From Clostridium muellerianum (GTDB lineage: Bacteria > Bacillota > Clostridia > Clostridiales > Clostridiaceae), in NCBI RefSeq assembly GCF_012926525.1, contig NZ_JABBNI010000014.1, forward strand, positions 124,001-188,000: a stretch of DNA of 64,000 nt, given 5' to 3'. The notes under the pieces were generated by a model. The model was given only the letters and a program-made list of their open reading frames with translations. It was not told the origin of the DNA and did no database searches. Made by a program: the position numbers and the translations under genes. This document shows, piece by piece, positions 54,929-63,561 of this stretch. How positions within the stretch are numbered: position 1 is the stretch's first letter; the number at the start of each line of letters is the position of its first letter.

Positions 54929-54971
54929 GGAATTGATGAAAATTAACTGATTTTTAAAAGGGGATTTATAG

Positions 54972-56165
54972 ATGACCGATAGAATTGTGTTTCATATAGA
55001 TGTAAATTCTGCTTTTCTTTCATGGAGTGCAGTATATAAATTAAGCCAGGGAGAAAAAGTAGATTTAAGAGAAATACCTTCCATAATAGGAGGAGATGAA
55101 ACTAAAAGGCATGGAATAGTACTAGCAAAATCTATTTCTGCAAAAAAATACGGTATAAAAACCGGAGAACCTATCGCAAAGGCTAAAAGAAAATGTACCA
55201 ATATTCTAGTAGTTCCTCCGTTATTTACTATTTACTCTAAATATAGTAAATCTATGTTTAATCTTTTAAAAGAGTATACACCTGATATTCAAAAATTTTC
55301 TATAGATGAATGTTTTTTAGACCTAACAGGGGAGAAAGATTATATTAACCTAGCTCACATTATTAAAGATAGAATAAAAAAAGAGTTAGGTTTTACAGTG
55401 AATATAGGTATATCAAATAACAAACTTTTGGCAAAAATGGCCTCAGATTTTGAAAAACCTGATAAAATCCACACACTTTTTCCTGAAGAAATAAAAGATA
55501 AAATGTGGCCTCTGCCTGTAGAAGATTTATTTATGGTAGGAAGAGCTACACTGCCTAAGCTTAATTCTATAAATATCTACACTATCGGGGATTTAGCTAA
55601 TTATGATTTAAGCTTTTTAAAGTATAAATTTAAAAGTTATGGAGAGCTTTTATGGAATTATGCAAATGGTATAGATAATTCAAAACTAGAATCTATAAAT
55701 AGAAACTCTGCAAAAAGTATAAGCAATTCTACTACTTTGACTTATGATGTTACAAATAGGGAAGCTGCCCATAAAATTATACTTTCTTTGTGTGAAAACA
55801 TAACTATGAAACTTAGAAGTAATAAATTTTTATGTAGTGTTATAGCTGTTTCTATAAAAAATAGTAGTTTTGAAGTATATTCAAAACAAAAAAAGGTAAC
55901 TCCTGCTACAGACTGCACAGATGAGATAGTAGAATATAGCTTTGAACTTTTTGATACTCTTTGGAAGGGTGAACCTATTAGGCTTATAGGAGTTACTTTA
56001 GGAGACTTATGTAAGGAGGGGATAAAACAATTAAGTTTATTTGATGATGAAAATTACGAAAAAAGTTTAGAAAAAAATAGATCTCTAGATAAAGCTCTCG
56101 ATAATATAAAAAACAAATTTGGAACTGGTTCCATATTTAGATTATCATCTTTAGATAAAGATTAA
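54972..56165 (+). CDS. Y-family DNA polymerase (DinB/UmuC type)
   Basis: Translesion DNA polymerase of 397 residues. Catalytic segments: VFHIDVNSAFLSWSAVYKL (first metal Asp), AKSISAKKYGIKTGEPIAKA and FSIDECFLDLTG (Asp-Glu pair). Next come NIGISNNKLLAKMASDFEKP, the helix-hairpin region MVGRATLPKLNSINIYTIGD and the little-finger domain. A clamp-binding-like segment, KQLSLFD, lies near the C terminus. It belongs to the clostridial DinB branch rather than to classical UmuC with a partner UmuD. An SOS-like box overlaps its promoter. AAGGGG before the ATG fits. Confidence 0.9.
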   Translation: MTDRIVFHIDVNSAFLSWSAVYKLSQGEKVDLREIPSIIGGDETKRHGIVLAKSISAKKYGIKTGEPIAKAKRKCTNILVVPPLFTIYSKYSKSMFNLLKEYTPDIQKFSIDECFLDLTGEKDYINLAHIIKDRIKKELGFTVNIGISNNKLLAKMASDFEKPDKIHTLFPEEIKDKMWPLPVEDLFMVGRATLPKLNSINIYTIGDLANYDLSFLKYKFKSYGELLWNYANGIDNSKLESINRNSAKSISNSTTLTYDVTNREAAHKIILSLCENITMKLRSNKFLCSVIAVSIKNSSFEVYSKQKKVTPATDCTDEIVEYSFELFDTLWKGEPIRLIGVTLGDLCKEGIKQLSLFDDENYEKSLEKNRSLDKALDNIKNKFGTGSIFRLSSLDKD

Positions 56166-56341
56166 AATTTGAGATCGTTCTAATAATATGTTAAACTTAT
56201 TTCTATAAAATTTATAAGAGATTGCTTTAAAACAGTAAAGTTACAATAGAAATGTTTTTTAAGATTTGTGCGCTGCTTTTGCTATAAGATGCAATTTTAA
56301 TAATATAAAAAATACACATTACATATAAGGAGTGGATTTTA

Positions 56342-56686
56342 ATGCCATATATAAATTCGACTTTAACATTAAAGCTATCTGAAGAAAAGAAAGAAAGTAT
56401 AAAAACAAAGTTAGGTGAAATAATTAGTGAAATTCCAGGGAAAAGTGAAGAGTGGTTAATGGTAGGATTTAATGATAATTATTCTCTTTACTTTAGAGGG
56501 AATAAAAAGGATAAAGCAGCCTTTGTAGAAATTAAAATCTTTGGAACTGCTGAAAGAAAATATAAAGAAATTATTAATTTAAAAATATGTGAGTTGTTTG
56601 AAAACGAACTTTCTATTTCAAGGGATAGCGTTTACATAACTTTTACAGAAGTGCAGGATTGGGGATGGAACGGATCTATGTTTTAG
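56342..56686 (+). CDS. MIF/phenylpyruvate tautomerase-like protein
   Basis: Protein of 114 residues of the tautomerase superfamily, MIF branch. It starts MPYINSTLTLKLSEEKKESI, so processing of Met would expose the catalytic N-terminal Pro. Further segments are SEEWLMVGFNDNYSLYFRGN and the C-terminal SVYITFTEVQDWGWNGSMF, which match the MIF end. The family is trimeric and tautomerises phenylpyruvate or related ketones in vitro; the physiological role in bacteria is unclear. AAGGAGTGG supports the ATG. A terminator begins at the stop codon. Confidence 0.85.
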   Translation: MPYINSTLTLKLSEEKKESIKTKLGEIISEIPGKSEEWLMVGFNDNYSLYFRGNKKDKAAFVEIKIFGTAERKYKEIINLKICELFENELSISRDSVYITFTEVQDWGWNGSMF

Positions 56687-56717
56687 GATCAGCAAAAGCT
56701 GATCCTATTTATTTTCT
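56686..56717 (+). terminator. Terminator of the tautomerase gene
   Basis: GGATCAGC (56686-56693) pairs with GCTGATCC (56698-56705) around an AAAA loop, followed by TATTTATTTT. The left arm starts on the last base of the stop codon. Confidence 0.85.
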
Positions 56718-57443
56718 AATTAAAACATGATGATAATTACCTATATAATTATATAACTCATTTTTCATTTTATTTAATATTTTTCCAACTGATTGTGTTA
56801 AAAAAATAAATTTTAAAAAGTTTCAAATCTAGTTATGATGCATTTGAAGCTTTTTATTTTTTGCTTTTTTAAATAAAATGAAACTTATTGATGATATATG
56901 TAACAAACTTTTTTAGAAATGAAAAAAGTAGAAAATACAATAGAAAAATGAATTCACACACTTATCACCAGTTTGTGGAAATATATCAAATTAATAACTA
57001 TCAACATTCTTGTAATACGCTTTGAATAAAAACGATTCATTTCTGTTCCCCTATCTGTTATTGATAATATTCTCAGTTGAAATTCATGCATATATAAACA
57101 GTATAATTTATTACAAAAATATACATCAATTTGATTTTAAGTTATTTTCCGATATTATGTTATAATTTAATTATTGCTTAAAGCTTTCTCTATCATACTG
57201 ATATTATTTTTGTCATTATATGTTTCAATTATGGTTCTGGATAATTATTATTAATGACCGGTTCTTTTAAATTAAGTTTAATACCTTATATAATACCTAT
57301 TGTATTATATAATAATACTCTTCTTAACATCGCTCAAAATATTATATGCGCTAAATATACATTTATTAAACTTCGCGTATTGAATAATGCGAAGCTATAT
57401 AGTATAATAGAATCAAGGCTTAACATAGATTTAGGAGGTTTTT
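56718..57443. other. Long intergenic region before the HTH-recombinase pair
   Basis: About 725 bases without a supported gene. It contains an orphan terminator-like hairpin at 56815-56860 and a GC-containing inverted repeat, CTTCGC (57371-57376) with GCGAAG (57389-57394), shortly before the HTH gene. A 65-codon plus-strand frame (57254-57451) has no ribosome site and overlaps the next gene, so I do not call it. Confidence 0.45.
56815..56860 (+). terminator. Orphan terminator-like hairpin
   Basis: AAAAAGTTTCAAAT (56815-56828) pairs with ATTTGAAGCTTTTT (56842-56855) with one mismatch, followed by ATTTTTT. No gene ends just before it except the tautomerase, which already has a terminator. A second terminator or the end of a small RNA are the options. 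Confidence 0.5.
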
Positions 57444-58112
57444 ATGAATAGAGGTAGAACCATAACGTTTAAATACAAGCATTTTCAATATGATGAACAT
57501 ATTAAAAAATTATTATCTACTGATCTGAACCCTAATGATGAACTAGAATTGCAAAAAATATATAGCAATTATGAATCTTTAGATGTTCGCAGAGGCTATG
57601 AATACATAATAAAGGATTTGTATATTTTAATAGTAAAAAGAAACATTAGCACTACAGATATAGCTAATATATACGGTATTGGCTCTAGAACGGTACAAAT
57701 ATGGCTAAAAGAATTAGGATTAAACAGAACCCAAAAACAAGCTCAAAAAATAGCTGTAACCAAAAGAGATTACAACTTTATAAAAAAAGGTATAAATAAT
57801 TCACATTCTTCTGGCTCGCTTACGCAAAATGATATAATATATAAATTGGACAAGCTTTTAAAAGAAGAGCTCAACGGATACGAAATTGTAATTGGTATAA
57901 CCCATCACGGAATCTCGGATTGCAAAACAGATATTCCTGTAATTGTATTCAAAGACACTCAAGTTAGTAAATTTTTAATTGAAACGCATTCTCAATTGCA
58001 CAAAGAAAAAATCAATAGGCATAAGTGCTATAAACTTATAAAATTAAGTAATAATAAAGATGCCTTAAAAAATGTAATTACAGAAATATCAGAAGAAGTG
58101 AAAGGAATTTAG
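57444..58112 (+). CDS. HTH-domain protein of unknown function, coupled to a recombinase
   Basis: Protein of 222 residues, basic, cytoplasmic. A helix-turn-helix is clear at about residues 72-100 (STTDIANIYGIGSRTVQIWL, then KELGLNRT), like those of resolvase- or phage-type DNA-binding proteins. The C-terminal half (about 125-222) is not a fold I recognise, although VIGITHHGISDCKTDIPVIV may be a small catalytic or binding strand-turn. AGGAGG lies five bases before the ATG. The tyrosine recombinase gene starts four bases after its stop, so the two are surely co-expressed and may act together. Confidence 0.75.
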   Translation: MNRGRTITFKYKHFQYDEHIKKLLSTDLNPNDELELQKIYSNYESLDVRRGYEYIIKDLYILIVKRNISTTDIANIYGIGSRTVQIWLKELGLNRTQKQAQKIAVTKRDYNFIKKGINNSHSSGSLTQNDIIYKLDKLLKEELNGYEIVIGITHHGISDCKTDIPVIVFKDTQVSKFLIETHSQLHKEKINRHKCYKLIKLSNNKDALKNVITEISEEVKGI

Positions 58113-58116
58113 CATT

Positions 58117-59109
58117 ATGAAATACGATATTGCATCAATAAGAAGTAATAATCTACCCCAAAGTTTAATAGATTTTTTAAATTACTTAGAAACAATAAAA
58201 GGAAAATCTCAAAATACCATAAAAGGTTATAAAATCGATTTAACTATGTTTTTTAGATTTTTAAAAATTTATAAAGGATTATTCAATGATGAAAGCCTTG
58301 ATTTTGAAGAAATACCTATAGGTGATATAAGTAATGCTGTTTTACAGCAAATAACTTTAGCAGATCTTTACGCATTTTTATCGTTCACAGAAAAATATAG
58401 AGAAAATAGTGCTTATGCTAGAGCTAGAAAAGTTGCTACATTAAAATCATTTTTTAAATTTCTAAATGGTAAAGCTAAAATTATAGTTGAAAACCCCGCT
58501 ATAGATTTAGAATCTCCTAAAATAAGCAAAAGAAACCCGACATATCTCACTTTAGATGAAAGTAAATCTCTTTTAAACGCCATATCTGGCAGGAACAAGG
58601 AAAGAGATTATTGTATAATAACTTTCTTTTTAAATTGTGGTCTTAGACTTTCTGAGCTCTGCGGCATTGATATTCCTAATATAAAAGGAGATATTTTAAC
58701 TGTTATAGGTAAAGGTAATAAAGAGAGGACAGTTTATTTAAATAATGCATGTGTGAAAGCTTTGGATAATTATTTAAAGGTTCGTAATGAGAATTTAGAT
58801 AAAATAATCGATAAAGATGCCCTTTTTATAAGCAAAAATCATACTAGAATAAGCAAAAGAACTGTAGAAATTATGTTGAAAAAGCATTTAGTTAATGCAA
58901 AATTGGATTCAGAAAAATATACCCCTCATAAACTGAGACACACAGCCGCAACGCTTATGTATAAATACGGAAACGTAGATATAAGAAGTCTCCAAAAAAT
59001 ATTAGGCCATGAAAATGTATCCACAACTCAAATTTACACTCACGTTGATGATGAAAAATTAAGAGATGCCGTTAAATTAAATCCTTTAAGTGAAGAAAGC
59101 GAGAATTAA
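58117..59109 (+). CDS. Tyrosine recombinase, XerC/XerD-like
   Basis: Site-specific recombinase of 330 residues. The N-terminal SAM-like core-binding domain is at about 10-120 (TIKGKSQNTIKGYKIDLTMF). The catalytic domain has Arg177 (NCGLRLSELCGID), the beta-hairpin Lys (GKGNKERTVYL), His271-x-x-Arg274 (HKLRHTAATLM), a second His in LGHENVSTTQIYTHV and the nucleophile Tyr307. All six catalytic positions are present. It has chromosomal Xer proportions and no phage genes lie nearby, so a housekeeping dimer-resolution role is possible; integration of a small element is the alternative. It is coupled to the HTH gene upstream. Confidence 0.9.
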   Translation: MKYDIASIRSNNLPQSLIDFLNYLETIKGKSQNTIKGYKIDLTMFFRFLKIYKGLFNDESLDFEEIPIGDISNAVLQQITLADLYAFLSFTEKYRENSAYARARKVATLKSFFKFLNGKAKIIVENPAIDLESPKISKRNPTYLTLDESKSLLNAISGRNKERDYCIITFFLNCGLRLSELCGIDIPNIKGDILTVIGKGNKERTVYLNNACVKALDNYLKVRNENLDKIIDKDALFISKNHTRISKRTVEIMLKKHLVNAKLDSEKYTPHKLRHTAATLMYKYGNVDIRSLQKILGHENVSTTQIYTHVDDEKLRDAVKLNPLSEESEN

Positions 59110-59147
59110 AAAAACAAGAGGCTGTGTCCCTTTTCACAAGCCTCTTG
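59105..59147 (-). terminator. Terminator of the Cys-rich gene
   Basis: CAAGAGGCTGTG (59115-59126) pairs with CACAAGCCTCTTG (59135-59147) apart from one bulged position. On the minus strand it is followed by TTTTTTT, so it mainly ends the minus-strand gene. It also lies just after the recombinase stop. Confidence 0.75.
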
Positions 59148-59154
59148 CAACTTT

Positions 59155-59559
59155 CTAGTTATTCTCATTAGTCTTAAATCTTATAAAACCAGGAAACTCT
59201 TCATAGGTTAAGTCCTTAAATACTCCTTCGTCCTCAATAATCTCTCTTAAACCATCTATATCATCTATAAATTCTATTTTATCATCATTGTTACTCTGGC
59301 ATTCTGACTGTTCTCCACATGAAGAAACAGATTCTTTTTCATCATTAAGTACTTGATAACAATTATCATTTTCAAACACTTCTGTGTCATTTTTTTCTTC
59401 CATTATTTCATCGATTTTTATTGCTTTCATATCATAACCTTCTAATTCAAGACACTTACCACAGTTATTGCACTTCTTATTAGAATTTAAATCACATTTA
59501 TTGCAGTCACCGCAGTTAATACAGTCTTTATTAGAATTAAATATACACTTTTTATTCAT
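59155..59559 (-). CDS. Cys-rich acidic protein, unknown function
   Basis: Protein of 134 residues. The first 36 residues hold eight cysteines in CxxC-type pairs (CINCGDCNKCDL, CNNCGKCLE), reminiscent of a metal- or cluster-binding knuckle. The rest is very acidic, with two more cysteines and a C-terminal stretch EEFPGFIRFKTNENN. I do not recognise a named family. It is a single gene between the recombinase and lexA, convergent with the former. AGGGAAGGAATT before the ATG is a usable ribosome site. Confidence 0.7.
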   Translation of the reverse strand: MNKKCIFNSNKDCINCGDCNKCDLNSNKKCNNCGKCLELEGYDMKAIKIDEIMEEKNDTEVFENDNCYQVLNDEKESVSSCGEQSECQSNNDDKIEFIDDIDGLREIIEDEGVFKDLTYEEFPGFIRFKTNENN

Positions 59560-59865
59560 CAGCTAATTCCTTCCCTTTTTAGTATAATATCTTAGATTCT
59601 ACATTTAATAATTTAAAGCCTAAATACTATTATACACAATCTAAATTAAATTCCAAGTTATTTTTATTCAATATTACTATAATCGGGAATTTTATCCTAT
59701 ACTAAATTAATTATATCCCATTTATTATAAAATTATACAACTAAAGCGACCCTTTCACAGAACACAAGTTTGATAATTGTATTTAAATATGGTATAATTC
59801 AAGTTAATTAAAGTATTTTTGGAAAATTAGTTTCTCTAAAATATCTAAGTTAAAGGGGTGTTTTT
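59560..59865. other. Divergent region before lexA
   Basis: About 306 bases. Its right half carries the lexA promoter and SOS box, listed separately. The left half must contain the promoter of the Cys-rich gene, which I cannot pinpoint. No gene seen. Confidence 0.45.
59760..59798 (+). promoter_or_regulatory. lexA promoter overlapped by an SOS box
   Basis: GAACACAAGTTT (59760-59771) is a near-palindromic LexA box of the GAACNNNNGTTY type. It overlaps the -35 TTGATA (59770-59775), which is 17 bases from the -10 TATAAT (59793-59798). This promoter drives lexA, so LexA represses its own gene. Confidence 0.75.
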
Positions 59866-60474
59866 ATGGCCGGACGTAAAAGTAATAAACAGATGGAAAT
59901 TTACGAATTTATAAAGGATCAAATTAAAGAAAAAGGATATCCCCCTTCTGTAAGGGAAATATGTGCAGCTGTAGGATTAAGTTCTACATCTACAGTTCAT
60001 GGACATCTTGAAAGATTAGAAAAAAAAGGTCTCATAAAAAGAGACGCTACTAAGCCTAGAACTATAGAAGTCATAGAAAATTCTTTGAATAGAAAAGAAA
60101 TGATAAATGTTCCTATAATAGGCACTATTACTGCTGGTATGCCTATTTTAGCAGTAGAAAACATAGAAGACACCTTCCCTTTGCCTGTAGATTACGTAAA
60201 AAGTAATAAAGAGCTTTTTATGTTAAAGGTTAGTGGCGAAAGTATGATTGATGCTGGAATATTAAATGGTGATTTTTGCATAATTGAAAAAACTAATGCT
60301 GCTGAAAATGGTGATATTATTGCTGCTTTAATAGATAACGAAGCCACTCTTAAAAGGTTCTTCAAAGAAAAAGATCATATAAGGCTTCAACCGGAAAACA
60401 AAACTATGAAGCCAATAATCGTACCTGATTGTCAGGTGCTAGGTAAATTAGTAGGACTTTACAGAAACTACTAA
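59866..60474 (+). CDS. lexA: LexA repressor
   Basis: SOS repressor of 202 residues. The N-terminal winged helix-turn-helix (about 1-65, [20 protein letters not shown]) binds SOS boxes. The self-cleavage site is Ala90-Gly91 in GTITAGMPI, and the serine-lysine catalytic pair is Ser126 ([10 protein letters not shown]) and Lys163 (EATLKRF), activated by RecA filaments after DNA damage. All features are intact. GGGGTG precedes the ATG. Its own promoter carries an SOS box, and a candidate target, the DinB-type polymerase, lies 5 kb upstream. Confidence 0.96.
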   Translation: MAGRKSNKQMEIYEFIKDQIKEKGYPPSVREICAAVGLSSTSTVHGHLERLEKKGLIKRDATKPRTIEVIENSLNRKEMINVPIIGTITAGMPILAVENIEDTFPLPVDYVKSNKELFMLKVSGESMIDAGILNGDFCIIEKTNAAENGDIIAALIDNEATLKRFFKEKDHIRLQPENKTMKPIIVPDCQVLGKLVGLYRNY

Positions 60475-60521
60475 ACTAATTATTCTAAATATATAAAAGT
60501 TTCATTGCATTTCAAATCAAT

Positions 60522-60562
60522 AAAGATAGTACCTCTTATGCTAAGAAGTACTATCTTTTAAT
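60522..60562 (+). terminator. Terminator of lexA
   Basis: AAAGATAGTAC (60522-60532) pairs with GTACTATCTTT (60548-60558), with extra pairing of CTT/AAG inside and TTAATT after it. Confidence 0.75.
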
Positions 60563-60722
60563 TAAGTTATTTCATTATATTACTAATTGTTATAATTTCA
60601 GCATTAGTTAAATATTTTCCTGCAGCTTTACTATAACTTTTAATATAAGCTCTGCAGCTCTAAGTTATATAATCAATGTATACCCAATTTGTATAACCTA
60701 ACTAACAGTTTAAATTGTAATA

Positions 60723-62003
60723 TTAAATTATCTTAGAAAGAGCAATTAATATGCCTATTTTAGCATGATCAAAAGTAAGACCACCCTGAAGATATGCTAT
60801 GTATGGTTCCCTTATTGGTGCATCTGCTGATAATTCAATAGATGATCCTTGAACAAAGGCACCTGCTGCCATTATTACCTGATCTTCATAGCCTGGCATA
60901 TCCCATGGTTCACATTGTACAAAAGAATCTATAGGTGATCCTTGCTGAATGCCTTTACAGAAATTTATTAATTTTTCTTTATCATTAAATTTTATAGCTT
61001 GTATTATATCACTTCTCTTATCTGTATAGTATGGAAGTACTTCAAATCCAGAAAGCTCCATTATCCTCGCACAGAAAAGAGCTCCCTTTACTGCTTCCAT
61101 AGCTACATGTGGTGCCAGAAATAATCCTTCATATAAGAGTCTCATAACACCAAAAGTAGAACCACATTCTCCACCTATTCCAGGTATGGTTAATCTATAA
61201 GAAGCTTGAGTAACATATTCTTCTTTTCCTGCTATGTAACCTCCTGTTGGAGCTATCCCTCCCCCTATATTTTTAATAAGTGAGCCTGCGATTAAATCAG
61301 CTCCTACATCTGTAGGTTCTTTTATGTCTATGAACTCACCATAACAATTATCTACAAAACATATCACTTCTGGTTTAATGTTTTTTACAAAATCTATTAT
61401 TTCTTTAATTTCTGATACCAATAAAGCTTTTCTCCAGCCATATCCAGTAGATCTTTGTATATGTATTAATTTTATTTTAGGATCATTTTCTAATTCATTT
61501 TTGATCTTATCATAATTAAATTTACCTTCAGAAGTTAAATCTACCTGTTTATAATTTACTCCAAAATCCTTTAAAGATCCTATATTTTCTTTTCCGCTTA
61601 TTCCTATAATATTATGTAATGTATCATATGGAGTACCACATATGCACATCATAGTGTCATTAGGTCTTAAGTTTCCAAATAAAGCAGCTCCTAATGCATG
61701 AGTACCATTCACAAAATGAGGTCTTACTAATGCACTTTCACAGTTGAATATTCTAGCATAAACTTTATCTAAAGAATCTCTTCCTATGTCTCCATATCCA
61801 TATCCTGAAGAATTAGTGAAATGAGATTCGCTTATTCTTTCCTGCTGCAGCGCATTTAAAACTTTTAATTGATTATACTCTCTTATTTCATCATACTTTA
61901 AAAATTCATCTTTTATATCATTTATGGTTTGTTCATAAAGTTCAAGGACTTTATCACTTATACCATAATACTGCTTTAACTTTTGTTTTGTTAGTTCTAT
62001 CAT
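60723..62003 (-). CDS. Methionine gamma-lyase-family PLP protein (YnbB, 'aluminium resistance')
   Basis: PLP-dependent fold type I protein of 426 residues of the group named methionine gamma-lyase family or aluminium resistance protein, found beside hfq in many Firmicutes. The PLP region shows SALVRPHFVNGTHALGAALF, CICGTPYDTLHN, CFVDNCYGEFI (Asp that holds the pyridine nitrogen) and GSLIKNIGGGIAPTGGYIAG with the Schiff-base lysine. End segments include APIREPYIAYLQGGLTFDHA. The real substrate is not known. It lies after the hfq terminator, so it is probably its own unit. AAAGGAG precedes the ATG. Confidence 0.88.
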   Translation of the reverse strand: MIELTKQKLKQYYGISDKVLELYEQTINDIKDEFLKYDEIREYNQLKVLNALQQERISESHFTNSSGYGYGDIGRDSLDKVYARIFNCESALVRPHFVNGTHALGAALFGNLRPNDTMMCICGTPYDTLHNIIGISGKENIGSLKDFGVNYKQVDLTSEGKFNYDKIKNELENDPKIKLIHIQRSTGYGWRKALLVSEIKEIIDFVKNIKPEVICFVDNCYGEFIDIKEPTDVGADLIAGSLIKNIGGGIAPTGGYIAGKEEYVTQASYRLTIPGIGGECGSTFGVMRLLYEGLFLAPHVAMEAVKGALFCARIMELSGFEVLPYYTDKRSDIIQAIKFNDKEKLINFCKGIQQGSPIDSFVQCEPWDMPGYEDQVIMAAGAFVQGSSIELSADAPIREPYIAYLQGGLTFDHAKIGILIALSKII

Positions 62004-62189
62004 TTTACCAAACTCCTTTAAATTTTTATGTATAAAGCAACCTCAATTAATAACAAGGTTACTTGAATGTAAAGATTAGAAATTAGTAATCAATTCACCT
62101 GATAGTTACCTACAGCAATATTCCAACTAAATATAATTCATTGATGATTACTAGTTACTGGTTCCTTTTAACACATGTTTTATAATATC

Positions 62190-62224
62190 ATATAAAAAAA
62201 AAATAGGCAATAATCTGCCTATTT
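62190..62224 (-). terminator. Terminator of hfq
   Basis: On the minus strand AAATAGGCA (62224-62216) pairs with TGCCTATTT (62209-62201), followed by a run of T, directly after the hfq stop codon. Confidence 0.85.
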
Positions 62225-62225
62225 C

Positions 62226-62480
62226 TTACTTTTCTTGTTGAGTTTCTTCACAAGGAATATTGTTAAATAAAATAGTTTTAGCAGGAGTAATAGTAGATAT
62301 AGCATGTTTGTATATCATCATCTGCTTACCTTCACTATCAAGAACGACTGTAAAGCTATCAAATCCTTTAACATTACCTTTGAGCTGAAAACCATTAGTT
62401 AAATGTATAGTAACTGCAGTTCTATTTTTTCTTGCGCCATTTAAAAATATATCTTGTAAATTGCTGGCTGTTTTACTCAT
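62226..62480 (-). CDS. hfq: RNA chaperone Hfq
   Basis: Sm-like hexameric RNA chaperone of 84 residues that pairs small RNAs with mRNAs. Sm1 is [20 protein letters not shown] with [16 protein letters not shown], and Sm2 is [15 protein letters not shown], where the usual YKHA motif is intact. The C-terminal tail is short, as in other Firmicutes. I chose ATG 62480; an in-frame GTG nine bases upstream is too close to GGAGGG. It follows miaA by 70 bases in the mutL-miaA-hfq order common in clostridia. Confidence 0.94.
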   Translation of the reverse strand: MSKTASNLQDIFLNGARKNRTAVTIHLTNGFQLKGNVKGFDSFTVVLDSEGKQMMIYKHAISTITPAKTILFNNIPCEETQQEK

Positions 62481-62550
62481 ATTATCCACACCCTCCGTTG
62501 AAAGTTTTAATTTATATATTCTATAAATTATTATAAATTCCTTTTAATTA

Positions 62551-63489
62551 TTATAATTTCTTTAATGATGTAAAAATGTCAATTATATTATCTACAATTT
62601 CATCTTCTTTCTCAAACTTATCTTTGTCTATCCATATAGCTCTTTTATCTTTTCTGAACCAAGTAAGCTGCCTTTTAGCATAGTTTCTACTACCCTTTTT
62701 TATAGAGTAAATAGCTTCATCTAAAGAAATTTTATTATCTAGATAATATAAAATTTCTTTATAACCTATACCTTTCATTGACTGCATATCAGATGAATAT
62801 CCCATAGCTTTTAACTTTTTAACTTCTTCTATCAGTCCATTTTCAAGCATTATGTCTACCCTTTTGTTTATTCTTTCATAAAGCTTTTCTCTATCCATAG
62901 TAAGTACAAAGTAATAAACATTATAAGGTATATCATAAATATCATTTTCCAAATTAAACTCACTTATAGTTTTACCCGTAAGTTTATAAACCTCAAGTGC
63001 TCTTACAACTCTTTTTAAATCATTAGGATATAATCTATTAAAAGATTCAATATCTACTTCTTTAAGTAAGCTATGTACATATTCTTTTCCTTCTGTTTCT
63101 GCTAAATGATGAAGGTAGTTTCTATATTCATAATCTGTAGATGCTTCAGTGAAATCATAATTGTAAATCAAGGAATTAATATATAATCCAGTACCTCCCA
63201 CTAACATAGGCAATTTATTTTTACTGCTTATATAATCTATTTTTTCTTCAACCATCTTTTTGTATTCAGAAACATTAAAATTTATATTAGGTTCTATTAT
63301 ATCTATAAGATGGTGAGGTATATTTTGCATTTCTTCTTTTGTAACTTTTGCAGAACCTATATCCATGTATTTATATATCTGCATAGAATCTGCAGATATT
63401 ACTTCTCCATTTAATCTTTGCGCAAGTTTTATAGATATATCAGTTTTTCCTACAGCAGTAGGCCCTGCCAGTATAAATAAATCTTTCAT
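62551..63489 (-). CDS. miaA: tRNA dimethylallyltransferase MiaA
   Basis: Enzyme of 312 residues that adds a dimethylallyl group to A37 of tRNAs reading UNN codons. The P-loop [11 protein letters not shown] (about 8-18), [19 protein letters not shown], the catalytic region [26 protein letters not shown] and the tRNA-binding [12 protein letters not shown] with [14 protein letters not shown] are all present. The length is normal. It lies 72 bases after mutL and before hfq, with AAGGGGG before the ATG. Confidence 0.96.
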   Translation of the reverse strand: MKDLFILAGPTAVGKTDISIKLAQRLNGEVISADSMQIYKYMDIGSAKVTKEEMQNIPHHLIDIIEPNINFNVSEYKKMVEEKIDYISSKNKLPMLVGGTGLYINSLIYNYDFTEASTDYEYRNYLHHLAETEGKEYVHSLLKEVDIESFNRLYPNDLKRVVRALEVYKLTGKTISEFNLENDIYDIPYNVYYFVLTMDREKLYERINKRVDIMLENGLIEEVKKLKAMGYSSDMQSMKGIGYKEILYYLDNKISLDEAIYSIKKGSRNYAKRQLTWFRKDKRAIWIDKDKFEKEDEIVDNIIDIFTSLKKL

Positions 63490-63561
63490 AAAATCCCCCT
63501 TTTCCCTTGGATGTTATCTTGCTAACAAATTTATATAAAAAGCTTTAAATTTCTAAATAGT

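Larger units (their letters stand above)
54374..54971. other. Long intergenic region before the DinB-type polymerase gene
   Basis: About 600 bases. It contains a perfect 19-bp hairpin, a partial copy of the dispersed repeat at 54659-54680, and the SOS-like promoter of the polymerase gene, each listed separately. From 54613 one frame reads AMAIILFKAEDNNTDTSLDK then FF and a stop, which could be the tail of a lost gene. I cannot assign it. Nothing else is supportable. Confidence 0.4.

Noticed and set aside
57254-57451. 65-codon plus-strand reading frame before the HTH gene
   Set aside because: No ribosome site at its start and it overlaps the well-supported HTH gene start; composition looks non-coding.
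60563-60650. Minus-strand stretch reading RAYIKSYSKAAGKYLTNAEI then ITISNIMK and a stop
   Set aside because: It looks like a protein tail but has no start, ribosome site or recognisable family; too short to support a gene or pseudogene.
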